DNA from: Prauserella aidingensis
GTDB taxonomy: Bacteria > Actinomycetota > Actinomycetes > Mycobacteriales > Pseudonocardiaceae
DNA: 64,000 nucleotides
Direction: 5' to 3'
NCBI RefSeq assembly: GCF_024171865.1
Contig: NZ_JAMTCN010000022.1
Location: forward strand, 1 to 64,000
Shown here in pieces: positions 41,759 through 50,856 of this stretch. How positions within the stretch are numbered: the first letter of the stretch is position 1; every line of letters starts with the position of its first letter. Both the position numbers and the translations under genes were made by a program. Below the pieces are notes generated by a model that worked only from the letters and a program-made list of their open reading frames with translations, was not told the DNA's origin and searched no databases.

Positions 41759-42685
41759 TCAGCGGTACACCGACGTGTCGACCGTCTTCGGGTCGACGCC
41801 CGCCTGGAAGACCTCGCGAAAGTAGCGGCCGAAGTCGGGGCGGCTGCCGTCGACGTCGGTGACGTCGTACATCGGCGCCAGCGACCACGACGCGAGCGTG
41901 CGCCCCGCGAGCCGGCGCACCTCGGGATCCGCCGCCAGCGCCGCGACGCACCGCGCCAGGAACGCGGGCGTCTCCGACACGGCGAACTCCGGGCGCTCGT
42001 CGGTCACCGCGTCCCGCCAGTTCTCCTCGGTGACGCCGAACAGCTCGAGCATCGCCTCCGACCGCAGGAATCCCGGCGTGACCGACAACCCCGTGCAGTC
42101 GTGTTTCGCCAACTCCGCACCGAGAGCCCTGCCGATCGCCCGCACACCGCACTTGACGAGGTAGTACGGGATGCCGGCGCCGAGATACTCGTCGTCCTCC
42201 CCGTCGGTCACCTCGACGACCAGCCCACCCGGATTGCGCACCACGAGCGGCAGCAGCCGATGCAACGCGATCAGGTGCGTCTCCAGCCCACCGCGGACGA
42301 CCGTCAGCGCACTGTCCAACGACGACTCCCAGTACGGGTTGTCGAAGTCGACGTACGGATCGCCGCCCCACACGTCGTCGACGAGCACGTCGACCCGGCC
42401 GCCCGCTTCCGCCTCGACCCTGGCGACGAGTCCGTCCACATCGGCCGCATTCGAGACGTCGCACCGGACCGGGATCCCACGGCCGCCCAGCTCCTCGACG
42501 AGTTCGGCCGTCCCCTCGATGGTCTCGGGCCTGCCCATCGGCGACGCGTGCTCGCGCGTGGTCCTGCCCGCGGCGAACACGGTCGCACCGGCCCGTCCCA
42601 GTTCCACGGCGATCGCCCGGCCGCAGCCGCGCGTCGCACCCGTCACGACGGCGACCTTGCCCGCCAGTGTTCCGGCTCCCGTCAT
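41759..42685 (-). CDS. SDR-family oxidoreductase
   Basis: This 308-residue short-chain dehydrogenase has the Rossmann start KVAVVTGATRGCGRAIAVEL (~10-29) and the catalytic Y-x-x-x-K in GIPYYLVKCGVRAIGRALGA. The NAG motif is replaced by VLVDDVWGG, and an insertion of ~30 residues follows it. The C-terminus is long, with a mutase-like RYFREVFQAG. The substrate is unknown. Its start overlaps the TetR gene stop by 4 bp, so they are co-transcribed. Confidence 0.88.
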   Translation of the reverse strand: MTGAGTLAGKVAVVTGATRGCGRAIAVELGRAGATVFAAGRTTREHASPMGRPETIEGTAELVEELGGRGIPVRCDVSNAADVDGLVARVEAEAGGRVDVLVDDVWGGDPYVDFDNPYWESSLDSALTVVRGGLETHLIALHRLLPLVVRNPGGLVVEVTDGEDDEYLGAGIPYYLVKCGVRAIGRALGAELAKHDCTGLSVTPGFLRSEAMLELFGVTEENWRDAVTDERPEFAVSETPAFLARCVAALAADPEVRRLAGRTLASWSLAPMYDVTDVDGSRPDFGRYFREVFQAGVDPKTVDTSVYR

Positions 42686-43413
42686 GGCAGCCACCCCTTC
42701 ATGATCACGTCGATGGTTTCGGCGAGGCAGTCCCGTAGCGCGGGCCTGCCTCCCGTGTCGGCGGTCGCCGCAGCCTCCGGGGGCACAGCCTCCGGGTGTG
42801 ACGACGCCGCGTGGTTCGAACCGGCACCGTTCGAACCCGCGTCGTTCGAACCGGCACCGTTCGAATCGGCGTCGTCGGAATCCGCGCCGCCGCCCGGCAG
42901 AAGCGACCAGTCCAGCGCCGCGCCGTTGACCGCCGAGAGAAGTACGCGTGCGGCGACGTCGGGCTCCGGTCCACGCCACTCGTCCGCGGTGCCCGCCACC
43001 CGCAGCAACCCGGACAGCTCCTGTCGCAACGCCGCGTAGTGCAGACCGAGCAGTCCGCGCAGTTGTGGGTCGGCAAGGTCGGTGCCGAGCTGGGCCAGGT
43101 GGTTGGTCACTCCGGAGTCACCGCCGCTGTCCAGACCTGCGAACACCGCGAGCAGCGCCGCCCGGACCGCCGACTCCGGTGAGTCCGCCGCCTCGGCCGC
43201 CGACCGCATGCGCTCGACGGCCTGTACGCGTCCGGCCTCCGTCAACGCCCGCAGCAGCCCCGACTTCGACCCGAACCGCTGCGCGACGCTGCCGACAGCC
43301 ACACCCGCCTCGCGGGCGACCTGCGCCAGCGTGAACCCGGGCCCGGTCCGTTCGATGACGGCGGCGGTCGCCGCCAGAAGCCGTTCGTCGGTGATGGTCC
43401 GCGGTCTCGCCAC
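42682..43413 (-). CDS. TetR family regulator with repeat insertion
   Basis: This 243-residue protein has the TetR helix-turn-helix (LLAATAAVIERTGPGFTLAQ, VAREAGVAVGSVAQRFGSKS, residues ~12-52). The ligand-binding domain is interrupted by a Ser/Asn/Gly/Ala repeat (DSNGAGSNDAGSNGAGSN) encoded by 15-bp DNA repeats at 42814-42888. The start codon is GTG at 43413; a near-palindromic operator lies only 5 bp upstream. It probably represses itself and the downstream SDR gene. Confidence 0.9.
   Translation of the reverse strand: MARPRTITDERLLAATAAVIERTGPGFTLAQVAREAGVAVGSVAQRFGSKSGLLRALTEAGRVQAVERMRSAAEAADSPESAVRAALLAVFAGLDSGGDSGVTNHLAQLGTDLADPQLRGLLGLHYAALRQELSGLLRVAGTADEWRGPEPDVAARVLLSAVNGAALDWSLLPGGGADSDDADSNGAGSNDAGSNGAGSNHAASSHPEAVPPEAAATADTGGRPALRDCLAETIDVIMKGWLP
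42814..42888. repeat. Five in-frame 15-bp repeats inside the TetR gene
   Basis: Units begin at 42814, 42829, 42844, 42859 and 42874 with cores gttcgaa-ccggcacc and gttcgaa-cccgcgtc. The 15-bp length keeps the frame, so copy number can change linker length without breaking the gene. Confidence 0.85.
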
Positions 43414-43417
43414 CCCA

Positions 43418-43439
43418 TTAATGAACCATAGTTCAATAA
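43418..43439. promoter_or_regulatory. Probable TetR operator at the regulator's own promoter
   Basis: TGAAC and GTTCA (in tgaac-cata-gttca, 43422-43435) are perfect 5-bp arms, extended by tta/taa on the outside. It lies immediately upstream of the GTG start of the regulator, covering its promoter. Confidence 0.6.
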
Positions 43440-43843
43440 CTACCGCAAGCCGTGGTCACGTCTGTCGACACGCCTCCCGCCGCCCGCACCTCCGGGCCGG
43501 CGGCGCGCGGTTCAGGGGGAACTCAGGGTTGTCACCGATCGCGCACAGGCGCCCGATCCGCGAAGCTGTGAGCACCGGCGACAGCCTGGATCGACCCGAC
43601 CACCGACCGCCGCGTACGACCACGGGCCAACCCGATTTCGGTCTACAGGATGACGCGCGGGCGGCCGGGTAGCCGGAAAGATGAAGCGCACCACAGGCGA
43701 TGAATCCAGGCGACATCGCCGCACCGGGGACGACAACGACGTTCGACGGCCACCGCGGTGACCGGGGACCTGCCGGGGGCGGGTCCCGTGAAACCCGATC
43801 CGACCACACCGACGGCCGTCGCACGCCGCCACAGGAGGACACC
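43440..43843. other. Intergenic region between TetR and ABC ATPase genes
   Basis: About 400 bp without a gene of good codon bias. It holds the promoter of the ABC set at its right end. A Shine-Dalgarno (AGGAGG) sits at 43832-43837 for the ATPase gene. I see no repeat or riboswitch-like element. Confidence 0.5.
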
Positions 43844-44794
43844 ATGATCGAGGCGCAGAGCCTCACCAAGAGGTACGGCGACAAACTCGCCGTCGACGAC
43901 CTGTCGTTCACCGTCGAATCCGGACGCGTGACCGGATTCCTCGGGCCGAACGGCGCCGGCAAGTCGACGACGATGCGGATGATGCTCGGGCTCGACAACC
44001 CGACCGGCGGCGTCGTCACCATCGGGGGTAAGCGCTACTCCGAGCTGCACCATCCACTGCGGACGGTCGGCGCGCTGCTCGAGGCGCACTGGGTGCACCC
44101 CAACCGCAGCGCCCGCGCGCACCTGTCGTGGATGGCGAAGTCGAACAAGATCTCGCCGAAACGCGTCGACGAGGTGCTCGACATCGTCGGCCTGTCCGAG
44201 GTCGCGAACAAGCGCGCAGGCGGGTTCTCACTGGGCATGTCGCAACGGCTCGGCATCGCGGGCGCGCTGCTGGGCGACCCGGAGGTATTGCTCTTCGACG
44301 AGCCGGTCAACGGCCTCGACCCCGAAGGCATCCTCTGGATCCGCAAGTTCATGCAGCGCCTCGCCGAAGAGGGCCGCACCGTGTTCGTCTCCAGCCACCT
44401 GCTCTCGGAGATGGCGCTGACGGCCACGGACCTCGTCGTCATCGGCAAGGGCAAGCTGATCTCGCAGAGCACCACCGAGGAGTTCGTCGCACGCGCCACC
44501 GACAGCACGGTCAAGGTGCGCAGCCCGCACCTCGACCGGCTGCGTCCCGCGCTCGACCGCGTCGGCGCGACCGTGACGACCACCGACGACGGACTGCTCG
44601 TCGCGGGAGTCGCGGGCGAGAAGATCGGTGAGTTGGCGATGGAGAACCAGGTCACGCTGCACGAGCTCGCCCCGCAGCAGGGCTCGCTGGAGCAGGCGTT
44701 CATGCAGATCACGGGTGACTCGGTCGAGTACCACGCCGATCTCGAGACCGAAGCCGCCGAGCAGCCCGCCGGTCACGCGGCCGTCACGAACTGA
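43844..44794 (+). CDS. ABC transporter ATP-binding protein
   Basis: This 316-residue ATPase has Walker A LGPNGAGKSTTMRMMLG (~30-46), signature FSLGMSQRLGIAGALLG, Walker B VLLFDEPVNGLDPEG and H-loop SSHLLSEM. A regulatory C-terminal region (VRSPHLDRLRPALDRVGATV ... LEQAFMQITGDSVEY) is typical of DrrA-like drug or lipid exporters. It begins at ATG 43844 after ACAGGAGGACACC. It lies 47 bp upstream of its permease gene and powers that exporter. Confidence 0.93.
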   Translation: MIEAQSLTKRYGDKLAVDDLSFTVESGRVTGFLGPNGAGKSTTMRMMLGLDNPTGGVVTIGGKRYSELHHPLRTVGALLEAHWVHPNRSARAHLSWMAKSNKISPKRVDEVLDIVGLSEVANKRAGGFSLGMSQRLGIAGALLGDPEVLLFDEPVNGLDPEGILWIRKFMQRLAEEGRTVFVSSHLLSEMALTATDLVVIGKGKLISQSTTEEFVARATDSTVKVRSPHLDRLRPALDRVGATVTTTDDGLLVAGVAGEKIGELAMENQVTLHELAPQQGSLEQAFMQITGDSVEYHADLETEAAEQPAGHAAVTN

Positions 44795-44841
44795 CGGCGA
44801 CGGCCCACCGACCGCGCCACGAACCAACAGGGGACACCGAC

Positions 44842-45603
44842 ATGACTCTTCTCGCAGTCGAACGCATCAAACTGCTCAGCACCCGCTCACCGTGGTGGTG
44901 CGCGCTCACGGCGCTGCTGCTCACCGGCGGCTTCACCGCGCTTGTCGTGAGCCAGAGCAACGCCCAGTTCCCGGCCACCGTGTCGGCCACGCAGTACGCC
45001 TACAGCTTCGGCATGGCCGTGATCATGGTGCTGGCAACACTCGCCGTCACCACCGAATACCGGTTCGGCACCATCCGCACCACGTTCCAGGCGGTACCGA
45101 ACCGCGCCGCGGCGCTCTCGGCCAAGGCGGCCGTGATCGCGCTGGTCGCGCTGGTCATCGGCGAGATCATGGCCTTCCTGCCGTGGGGCCTGGCCACGCT
45201 GATCCAGCCGGAAGCCGACCTGGCGCTCAACAGCACGGCCGACTGGATCAACGTCGCCGGTGTGGGGCCCGCGTGCGCGCTGGCGGCCGTCGTCGCGATG
45301 GCGGTCGGCATCCTCGTCCGGCACAGCGCGGGCGCCATCTCGCTCGTACTGATCTACTTCCTCGCCGCCGAGAACCTGGTCACGCTGATCCCGGGGATCG
45401 GCGCCGACATCTTCAAGTGGCTGCCGTTCAACGTGCTGCACAAGTTCGTCACCGGCAACGGCGAGTCCGCGAACGGTGCGACGTACGGGCAGCCGCTGTC
45501 GACGTCGACGCTGAGCCCGTGGTGGGCACTGGCCTACTTCGCCGCGTTCGCCGTGGTGCTGCTGGCCATCTCGATCGTCACCGCGCGCAAGCGCGACGCG
45601 TGA
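44842..45603 (+). CDS. ABC-2-type permease
   Basis: This 253-residue membrane protein has about six hydrophobic helices, including WWCALTALLLTGGFTALVV, YAYSFGMAVIMVLATLAVTT, AALSAKAAVIALVALVIGE and a final WALAYFAAFAVVLLAISIV. It matches the ABC-2 exporter permeases paired with DrrA-type ATPases. The motif EYRFGTIRTTFQAVPNR after helix 2 is common in this family. The product is probably an exported drug, peptide or lipid. A terminator follows at 45723. Confidence 0.88.
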   Translation: MTLLAVERIKLLSTRSPWWCALTALLLTGGFTALVVSQSNAQFPATVSATQYAYSFGMAVIMVLATLAVTTEYRFGTIRTTFQAVPNRAAALSAKAAVIALVALVIGEIMAFLPWGLATLIQPEADLALNSTADWINVAGVGPACALAAVVAMAVGILVRHSAGAISLVLIYFLAAENLVTLIPGIGADIFKWLPFNVLHKFVTGNGESANGATYGQPLSTSTLSPWWALAYFAAFAVVLLAISIVTARKRDA

Positions 45604-45722
45604 CCGCGTGGGCGTCCTCGGGGGAGGGCGCCCACGCCGGGGAAGGACCGCCCACCCGCGAAAGGCGAACGGGACCGCCGCGGGGCCGCGGGTGGGCGGG
45701 ACCCCCGCAGAGGGGGAGCAAT

Positions 45723-45757
45723 GGGCCCGGGCCGCGTTTCGGGGGCGGCCCGGGCCC
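45723..45757 (+). terminator. Strong terminator after the ABC permease
   Basis: gggcccgggccgc (45723-45735) pairs perfectly with gcggcccgggccc (45745-45757), followed by cctt. Confidence 0.85.
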
Positions 45758-45953
45758 CTTCGCGTGCCCGGCCGGCATGATCGCGGGTGGACGTGCGACT
45801 GCGGCATTCGAGTGGACCGCGCCTCGTTTCCGGCGGAATTCGAGAATCAACCGCGGGTAAAACCTGGTGTGAGTACCCCCACGGAGGACGCGCGACGGCG
45901 ACGGTTCGGGGGATGCTGGATGTCAGCCCGTCAGGACTCTACGGAGGTGATCC

Positions 45954-46682
45954 TTGACGGTGTCCGATATTCAACAGGAGTTCCAGGCCCCGCGTCGGGA
46001 CGGCGGCACACCGCCGGAAGTCGGCGGACGACCGAACGGGGACCGACCGCGCAGCGGTGTCCCGGTGAGCGGTGCCCCGGTGAGCGGCGTCCCGGCTGAC
46101 CGCGCCTCGGGTGGCGGCCCACCGGGCGGTGCCGTCGGCGACGGTGCGGCGAACAGCGCCGACGACCCCTCGCTCAACCTCGAGCCGATGGCCGGCCTGG
46201 AATGGTCACAGGCCATCGAGCTGCCGCTCGTGAACGGCGACGCGGCGAGCCCGGCCGACCTGCGCGCGGCGTGGGTCCACCGCGCACCGCTCAGCCAGGT
46301 GCTGGCCGTCTACCGCGCGGCGGGCAGGTCCGGCGAACACGTGCCGTCACCGTGGTGGCTGCGCGCGCTCTCGGACGGCAAGCTCGAATCACGCGACGCC
46401 GGATTCCGCATCGAGGACCGCGTGCACAAGCTGCTCAACCGCCGCCCCGGGTGGGAATTCGTACCGTGGGCCGACGACGGCGAATCCGGATTCTGGGAGT
46501 TCCTGCCGTCCGAGGGAACCGGCGAGCACCGCCGAATGCCCACGACGATCGTCAACACGTCCCGCCACACCGGGTGGATCGACATGGTCCCCGCACACGA
46601 GTCCGTCTCGCCCGAGCCGGTAGCGATCGGCGGACTCGCCGCACTGCGCTCGCGCCTGGGGGAGATCGAAGCGGTCCGCTGA
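45954..46682 (+). CDS. Hypothetical actinobacterial protein
   Basis: The TTG at 45954 follows ACGGAGGTGATCC and starts a 242-residue protein. The first ~80 residues are a low-complexity Gly/Pro/Arg region (GGRPNGDRPRSG, VSGAPVSGVPADRASGGG). The rest is a folded domain: LEWSQAIELPLVNGDAASPA, LRAAWVHRAPLSQVLAVYRA, then GFRIEDRVHKLLNRRPGWEF and TIVNTSRHTGWIDMVPAHES. No known family is recognised. It sits 22 bp before trmB and may be co-transcribed. Confidence 0.7.
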   Translation: MTVSDIQQEFQAPRRDGGTPPEVGGRPNGDRPRSGVPVSGAPVSGVPADRASGGGPPGGAVGDGAANSADDPSLNLEPMAGLEWSQAIELPLVNGDAASPADLRAAWVHRAPLSQVLAVYRAAGRSGEHVPSPWWLRALSDGKLESRDAGFRIEDRVHKLLNRRPGWEFVPWADDGESGFWEFLPSEGTGEHRRMPTTIVNTSRHTGWIDMVPAHESVSPEPVAIGGLAALRSRLGEIEAVR

Positions 46683-46704
46683 GCCGCGGCTATCGTCGGC
46701 GTCC

Positions 46705-47400
46705 GTGGAGAGCGAAGGACAACCCCGGTTGCGCAGCGTCGTCAGCTACGTCAAGCGCGGCGGGCGGATGACGGTCGGCCAGCAGCGCGCGTGGGACACC
46801 CGGTGGCCCGAGCTGGGCCGGGCGGTGTCCGAACTCGAACCCGGACCGATCGACTTCGAGGCATGGTTCGGCAGGGCCGCACCCGTCGTGCTGGAGATCG
46901 GTTCCGGCATGGGTGAGGCGACGGCGCAGCTCGCGGCGGCCGCACCCGAGGTCAACTACGTGGCCATCGAGGTCTACGAGGCGGGCCTGGGCCAGCTGAT
47001 GCTGCGCGCCGACAAGCTCGGCGTGACGAACCTGCGGCTGCTGCACGGCGACACGGTGCCGTTGCTGCGCGACCACGTCGAACCCGGCTCGCTGGCGGGG
47101 GTGCGCATCTTCTTCCCCGACCCGTGGCCGAAGAAGCGCCACCACAAGCGGCGACTCGTGCAGCCCGCGTTCGGCGAGCTCGTGGCGTCGCGGCTGGCTC
47201 ACGGGGGCACACTGCACCTCGCGACGGACTGGCAGGACTACGCCGACCAGATGCTCGAGGTGTGTTCGGCGGAGACGTCGCTGGTCAACCGGTTCGACGG
47301 GTGGGCACCGCGACCCGAATGGCGTCCCGTGACGAAGTTCGAGCAGCGCGCCGAGGAGGAGGGCCGCGTTTCCCGCGACCTGATCTTCGAGAAGCGCTGA
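46705..47400 (+). CDS. trmB: tRNA (guanine(46)-N7)-methyltransferase
   Basis: This 231-residue enzyme methylates G46 in the tRNA variable loop using SAM. Motifs: VLEIGSGMGEATAQLAAAAP (SAM-binding, ~62-81), NYVAIEVYEAGLGQLMLRAD, and the family-specific FFPDPWPKKRHHKRRLVQPA (~135-154). A basic N-terminal extension with RLRSVVSYVKRGGRMTVGQQ precedes, as in other actinomycete TrmB. The start is GTG at 46705. It converges on the ABC permease gene at 47758. Confidence 0.95.
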   Translation: MESEGQPRLRSVVSYVKRGGRMTVGQQRAWDTRWPELGRAVSELEPGPIDFEAWFGRAAPVVLEIGSGMGEATAQLAAAAPEVNYVAIEVYEAGLGQLMLRADKLGVTNLRLLHGDTVPLLRDHVEPGSLAGVRIFFPDPWPKKRHHKRRLVQPAFGELVASRLAHGGTLHLATDWQDYADQMLEVCSAETSLVNRFDGWAPRPEWRPVTKFEQRAEEEGRVSRDLIFEKR

Positions 47401-47520
47401 CGGCCCGGGCCCGAGTCACGGCGGCGGGCGGTCCTGCCCCGGAAGCCCCGAGCGCCACGTGCTCCGAAGCGGGGCCGCGCGTAGCGCGTCGTCGGGCCGG
47501 TGGGTGGGCGACGGGAGTGC

Positions 47521-47646
47521 GCAACACAGGCCCCGGAAAACGCAACACGGGCTCCCGAGGGCGCAACACGGGCCCCCGAAGGCGCAACACGGGCTCCCGA
47601 AGGCGCAACACGGTCCCCGGGAGGCGCAACACGGCGGGGCGTCCCC
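47521..47646. repeat. Second array of 21-bp GTGTTGCG-family repeats, opposite orientation
   Basis: Units begin at 47521, 47542, 47563, 47584, 47605 and 47626 and read gcaacacgggctcccgaagg. The reverse complement gives GTGTTGC then a TTCGGG-containing tail, matching the array at 183-308 in length, core and convergent setting (trmB versus ABC permease). Confidence 0.88.
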
Positions 47647-47757
47647 CGATGAACGCCCCGCCGTGTCTCCCCTTGTTCCCCCGATTTCCCCGTTCCCCCT
47701 GGTCCCGGGGTTGTGGTTGCCGGGCCCCGAGACCCGGCGACCGGCTCTTCCCTGCGG

Positions 47758-49977
47758 TTACTCGTCGGCCAGGGGCTCGGCCTGCACGCGGCGCAGGGCC
47801 GGGCTGCACACCGACGACGCGATCAGCGCGACACCGATCCCCAGCACCACCGGCGCCGCGAGCCACGGCGTGAGCACCCTCGCGCCGTCGTCGACGACGA
47901 CGGCGAACAGCCCGATCCCGACGAGCGTCCCGGCCACGCCGGCGCCGACCGTCGCGACCAACGCGGGCAGCGCCGCCTCCGCGCGCAGTGCCCTCGCCAG
48001 CACCCGCACCGGCGTGCCTGCCGCCATGAGCGCACCGAACGTGCGCCGCCGGTCGAGCACCGATCCGGCCGTGCTCACGGCCGCGCTACATCCGCCGAGC
48101 ACCGCCGCCACGATCAGGCCGATCACCGTGACCCGCTGCAGATCGTCGAGCTGCGAGTTCTGCCCGGCGAGGCGCGCCTGCCTGCTCTGCACCTGCAGTC
48201 CGTCCGCGGCGGATGCCAGCGCCGTCCGGACGACGTCGACGTTGACGGGCGTCGACGGCACCGCAACCACACCCGTGCTCGGGGTGAAGTCCGAGGGGAT
48301 CACCGCCGAGTCGACGATCGCCTCGGGTGCCGCCTCGGACGTCGCCGTCATCGGCCGCACCGGCACGTCGGCGGCCAGCGATGTTCCGGGCCGATCGAAA
48401 TCCGCCGAAACGGTGAGCTCGCCCCGCGAAACACCCGGGTACGGCGTGTACACGCCCGGCTCGCCCTCGCACGCCCCGCGCATGTCGACCGCCAGGAGTT
48501 GCTCGGCCGCATCGCAGTCGACGACCTTGGCGAGGGCATGCTCGTCACCGAGGAAGACGTCGCCGATCGTCGCCGCACGCTCGTCCTGGCCGTAACGCGC
48601 CAGCGCGTCGTTGGTGTCGGCCGCGATCTGCCGCAGTGAGTCGTAGTCGGTCTCGACGTACAGCACGCCGTCGGCGTACTCCCGCAGCGCGCCCGCCTGG
48701 CCTTCGATGCTCGGCAGCACCGTCAGCGCCATCGAGCCGGTGAACACGGCCAGCACCACACCGGCGGTCGCCCGGTAGGCGCCGCGGGGATCGTCCCGCA
48801 GCCTGCGACCCGCCAACAACGCCGACGGCTTGCGCCAGCGCCGCACGAACAGACCACCGATCGCCGCGGTGATCCACGGGCCTGCGAGCGTCAGCGATCC
48901 GATCACCATCGCCATCGACAGCAGCAGCAGCGTCCCTTCGAACTGGCTGTCACCCGTCGCGACCAGGAAGGCGAACAGCGCGCCCGACACCGGCAACGGC
49001 ACCAGCCGCCACCAGCGCAGCGGCTTGGGCGTGTGCCCACCCGCGGCACCCAACGGTGCCGACAGCACCCGCCGCAGTCCGAGGACCGCGGCCAGCAGAA
49101 CCAGCACCGGCACGCCCACGACGATCGCCACCGTCGGCGCGGGGCCGAGCACGAAGTCGGCGGCCTGCCACGTGCCGCCGTTCCAGGGCACGACGGTGGC
49201 CGCCTGCCACAGCAGCGGGCTCACCGCCCAGCCGAGCAGTGCACCTCCGGCCGCGGCGATCGCCGTCTCGGCCGTGACCATGCCGATCACCTGACGTGGC
49301 GTCGCGCCCGCCAGCCGGAACGCGGCGAGCCTGCGCTCCCTGCGCGCTGCGATCAGCCTCGCCGACGACGCGACCAGCACCATGCTCGGCACCGTCAGCA
49401 CCACCACCCCGACACCCGCGAGCAGGCCGAGAAACGGGTCGGCACCCTGCCCGGAGGGGTTGAACCCGTCCTGCGGCATCGCCGTCCCGGGCAGGTCACC
49501 GGGCGTGTGGCCGACCAACGCGACCAGCTGCTCCGGATACTCCAGCGCGTCGTCACCGAGTACCCCCGCCTTCTCGCCGAACCGCTCACCTAGCTGCGAA
49601 CCGGGCGTGTGGTCGACCACGTCGGCCAGCTCGGGAGACAGCAGCGTCTCGCCGGGTGCGGGCAGCCGGTCGATGCCGGGTGGAAGGTCGATCTGCGTGG
49701 GGTCGGCCAGGGCGGCGACGTCCACCCGCTGGATCTCCCTGCCGTCCGGCGCCACGTCGTCGCTGACGGCCAACTTCAGTGACGCCCCGTCCTCCGACAG
49801 CTCGCCGTACTGCTGCCACGCGGCCCGGTCCGCGCGCGTCTCGGTGGCGCCCGGCAACGCGACGAGCAGCAGCACCAGGGCCGTCGCGACGGCCACGCCG
49901 ACGGCGATCAGGATCGCCGAGACGCGGGTGCGGCCGTCGGTGCGCAACACGCGCAGCGCGAGCTGGAAGCTGTTCAC
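47758..49977 (-). CDS. FtsX-like ABC transporter permease
   Basis: This 739-residue protein has two FtsX domains and about ten transmembrane helices. The first block is VSAILIAVGVAVATALVLLL then GVGVVVLTVPSMVLVASSAR, with ERRLAAFRLAGATPRQVIGM after it. The second follows PSALLAGRRLRDDPRGAYRA and includes VTVIGLIVAAVLGGCSAAVS and DRRRTFGALMAAGTPVRVLA. This MacB/LolC-like type usually works in envelope stress or antimicrobial peptide handling. The GTG at 49977 overlaps the ATPase stop by 4 bp. Confidence 0.9.
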   Translation of the reverse strand: MNSFQLALRVLRTDGRTRVSAILIAVGVAVATALVLLLVALPGATETRADRAAWQQYGELSEDGASLKLAVSDDVAPDGREIQRVDVAALADPTQIDLPPGIDRLPAPGETLLSPELADVVDHTPGSQLGERFGEKAGVLGDDALEYPEQLVALVGHTPGDLPGTAMPQDGFNPSGQGADPFLGLLAGVGVVVLTVPSMVLVASSARLIAARRERRLAAFRLAGATPRQVIGMVTAETAIAAAGGALLGWAVSPLLWQAATVVPWNGGTWQAADFVLGPAPTVAIVVGVPVLVLLAAVLGLRRVLSAPLGAAGGHTPKPLRWWRLVPLPVSGALFAFLVATGDSQFEGTLLLLSMAMVIGSLTLAGPWITAAIGGLFVRRWRKPSALLAGRRLRDDPRGAYRATAGVVLAVFTGSMALTVLPSIEGQAGALREYADGVLYVETDYDSLRQIAADTNDALARYGQDERAATIGDVFLGDEHALAKVVDCDAAEQLLAVDMRGACEGEPGVYTPYPGVSRGELTVSADFDRPGTSLAADVPVRPMTATSEAAPEAIVDSAVIPSDFTPSTGVVAVPSTPVNVDVVRTALASAADGLQVQSRQARLAGQNSQLDDLQRVTVIGLIVAAVLGGCSAAVSTAGSVLDRRRTFGALMAAGTPVRVLARALRAEAALPALVATVGAGVAGTLVGIGLFAVVVDDGARVLTPWLAAPVVLGIGVALIASSVCSPALRRVQAEPLADE

Positions 49978-50711
49978 GCCGGCACCACCGCTCCCGTACG
50001 CGTGTCGGCGTCGATCCGGCCGTCCCGCAGGCTGACGGTGCGCGGCACCGACGCGGCCAGGTCCCGATCGTGCGTCACGACCACCACCGCCGCGCCGGAT
50101 CCGGCCGCCGCGTCGAGCAGTGCCTGCATGGTTTCGCCACCGGTTCGGGTGTCGAGCGCTCCGGTCGGCTCGTCGGCGAAGATCACGCTCGGCCGATGCG
50201 CCAGCGCCCGCGCGATCGCCACGCGCTGTGCCTGCCCGCCGGACAGTTCGCCGGGGCGGTTGCGTTCCTTGCCGGAGAGGCCGAGGTGTTCCAGCCACCG
50301 GCGCGCCTCGGCCAGTGCCTCCCTGCGACCGGTGCCCGCCAACAGCGTGGGCAGCGCGGCGTTCTCCTCCGCCGACAGCTCGCCGACCAGCATGCCCGAC
50401 TGGAACACGAAGCCGAACTCGGTGCGCCGCAGCTCGCTGCGTTTGGTCTCGCCCAGCGAGTCGATACGCCTGCCGCCGAGCGCCACCTCGCCGTCGTCGG
50501 CGGGAAGGATGCCCGCGAGCACGTGCAGCAGCGTCGATTTGCCGGACCCGGAGGGCCCGACGATCGCCATCGCCTCACCAGGCGTGACGTCGATATCCAC
50601 TCCGGACAACGCGTACTGCGTGCCGTACCGCTTGCTGAGGCCGCGGCCGCTCAGCGCGGGCCGGGCCCGATTCTCCGATGAGGGTGGTCGTTCCGAGGTC
50701 CGTGTCGTCAT
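49974..50711 (-). CDS. MacB/LolD-type ABC transporter ATP-binding protein
   Basis: This 245-residue ATPase has Walker A VGPSGSGKSTLLHVLAG (~51-67), Q-loop GFVFQSGMLV, signature LSGGQAQRVAIARALAHRP, Walker B VIFADEPTGALDT and H-loop VTHD. It pairs with the FtsX-like permease. The ATG at 50711 is the first start in a frame that otherwise overlaps the divergent kinase gene. The gap to the kinase is 145 bp, so the two-component pair likely controls this transporter. Confidence 0.92.
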   Translation of the reverse strand: MTTRTSERPPSSENRARPALSGRGLSKRYGTQYALSGVDIDVTPGEAMAIVGPSGSGKSTLLHVLAGILPADDGEVALGGRRIDSLGETKRSELRRTEFGFVFQSGMLVGELSAEENAALPTLLAGTGRREALAEARRWLEHLGLSGKERNRPGELSGGQAQRVAIARALAHRPSVIFADEPTGALDTRTGGETMQALLDAAAGSGAAVVVVTHDRDLAASVPRTVSLRDGRIDADTRTGAVVPA

Positions 50712-50856
50712 GGCTGTGCAGCTTGCCGTGGGCGGACGGCCGCCCACTTCGGACGGACGGCCGGAACGGTCCGGTGGGGCATCGGCCGATCGGCCGACCC
50801 GACGCGAGCCGTCCGGCCGGGCCGCACCCGGAACCGGCTCGACTACCGTCCGCGGC

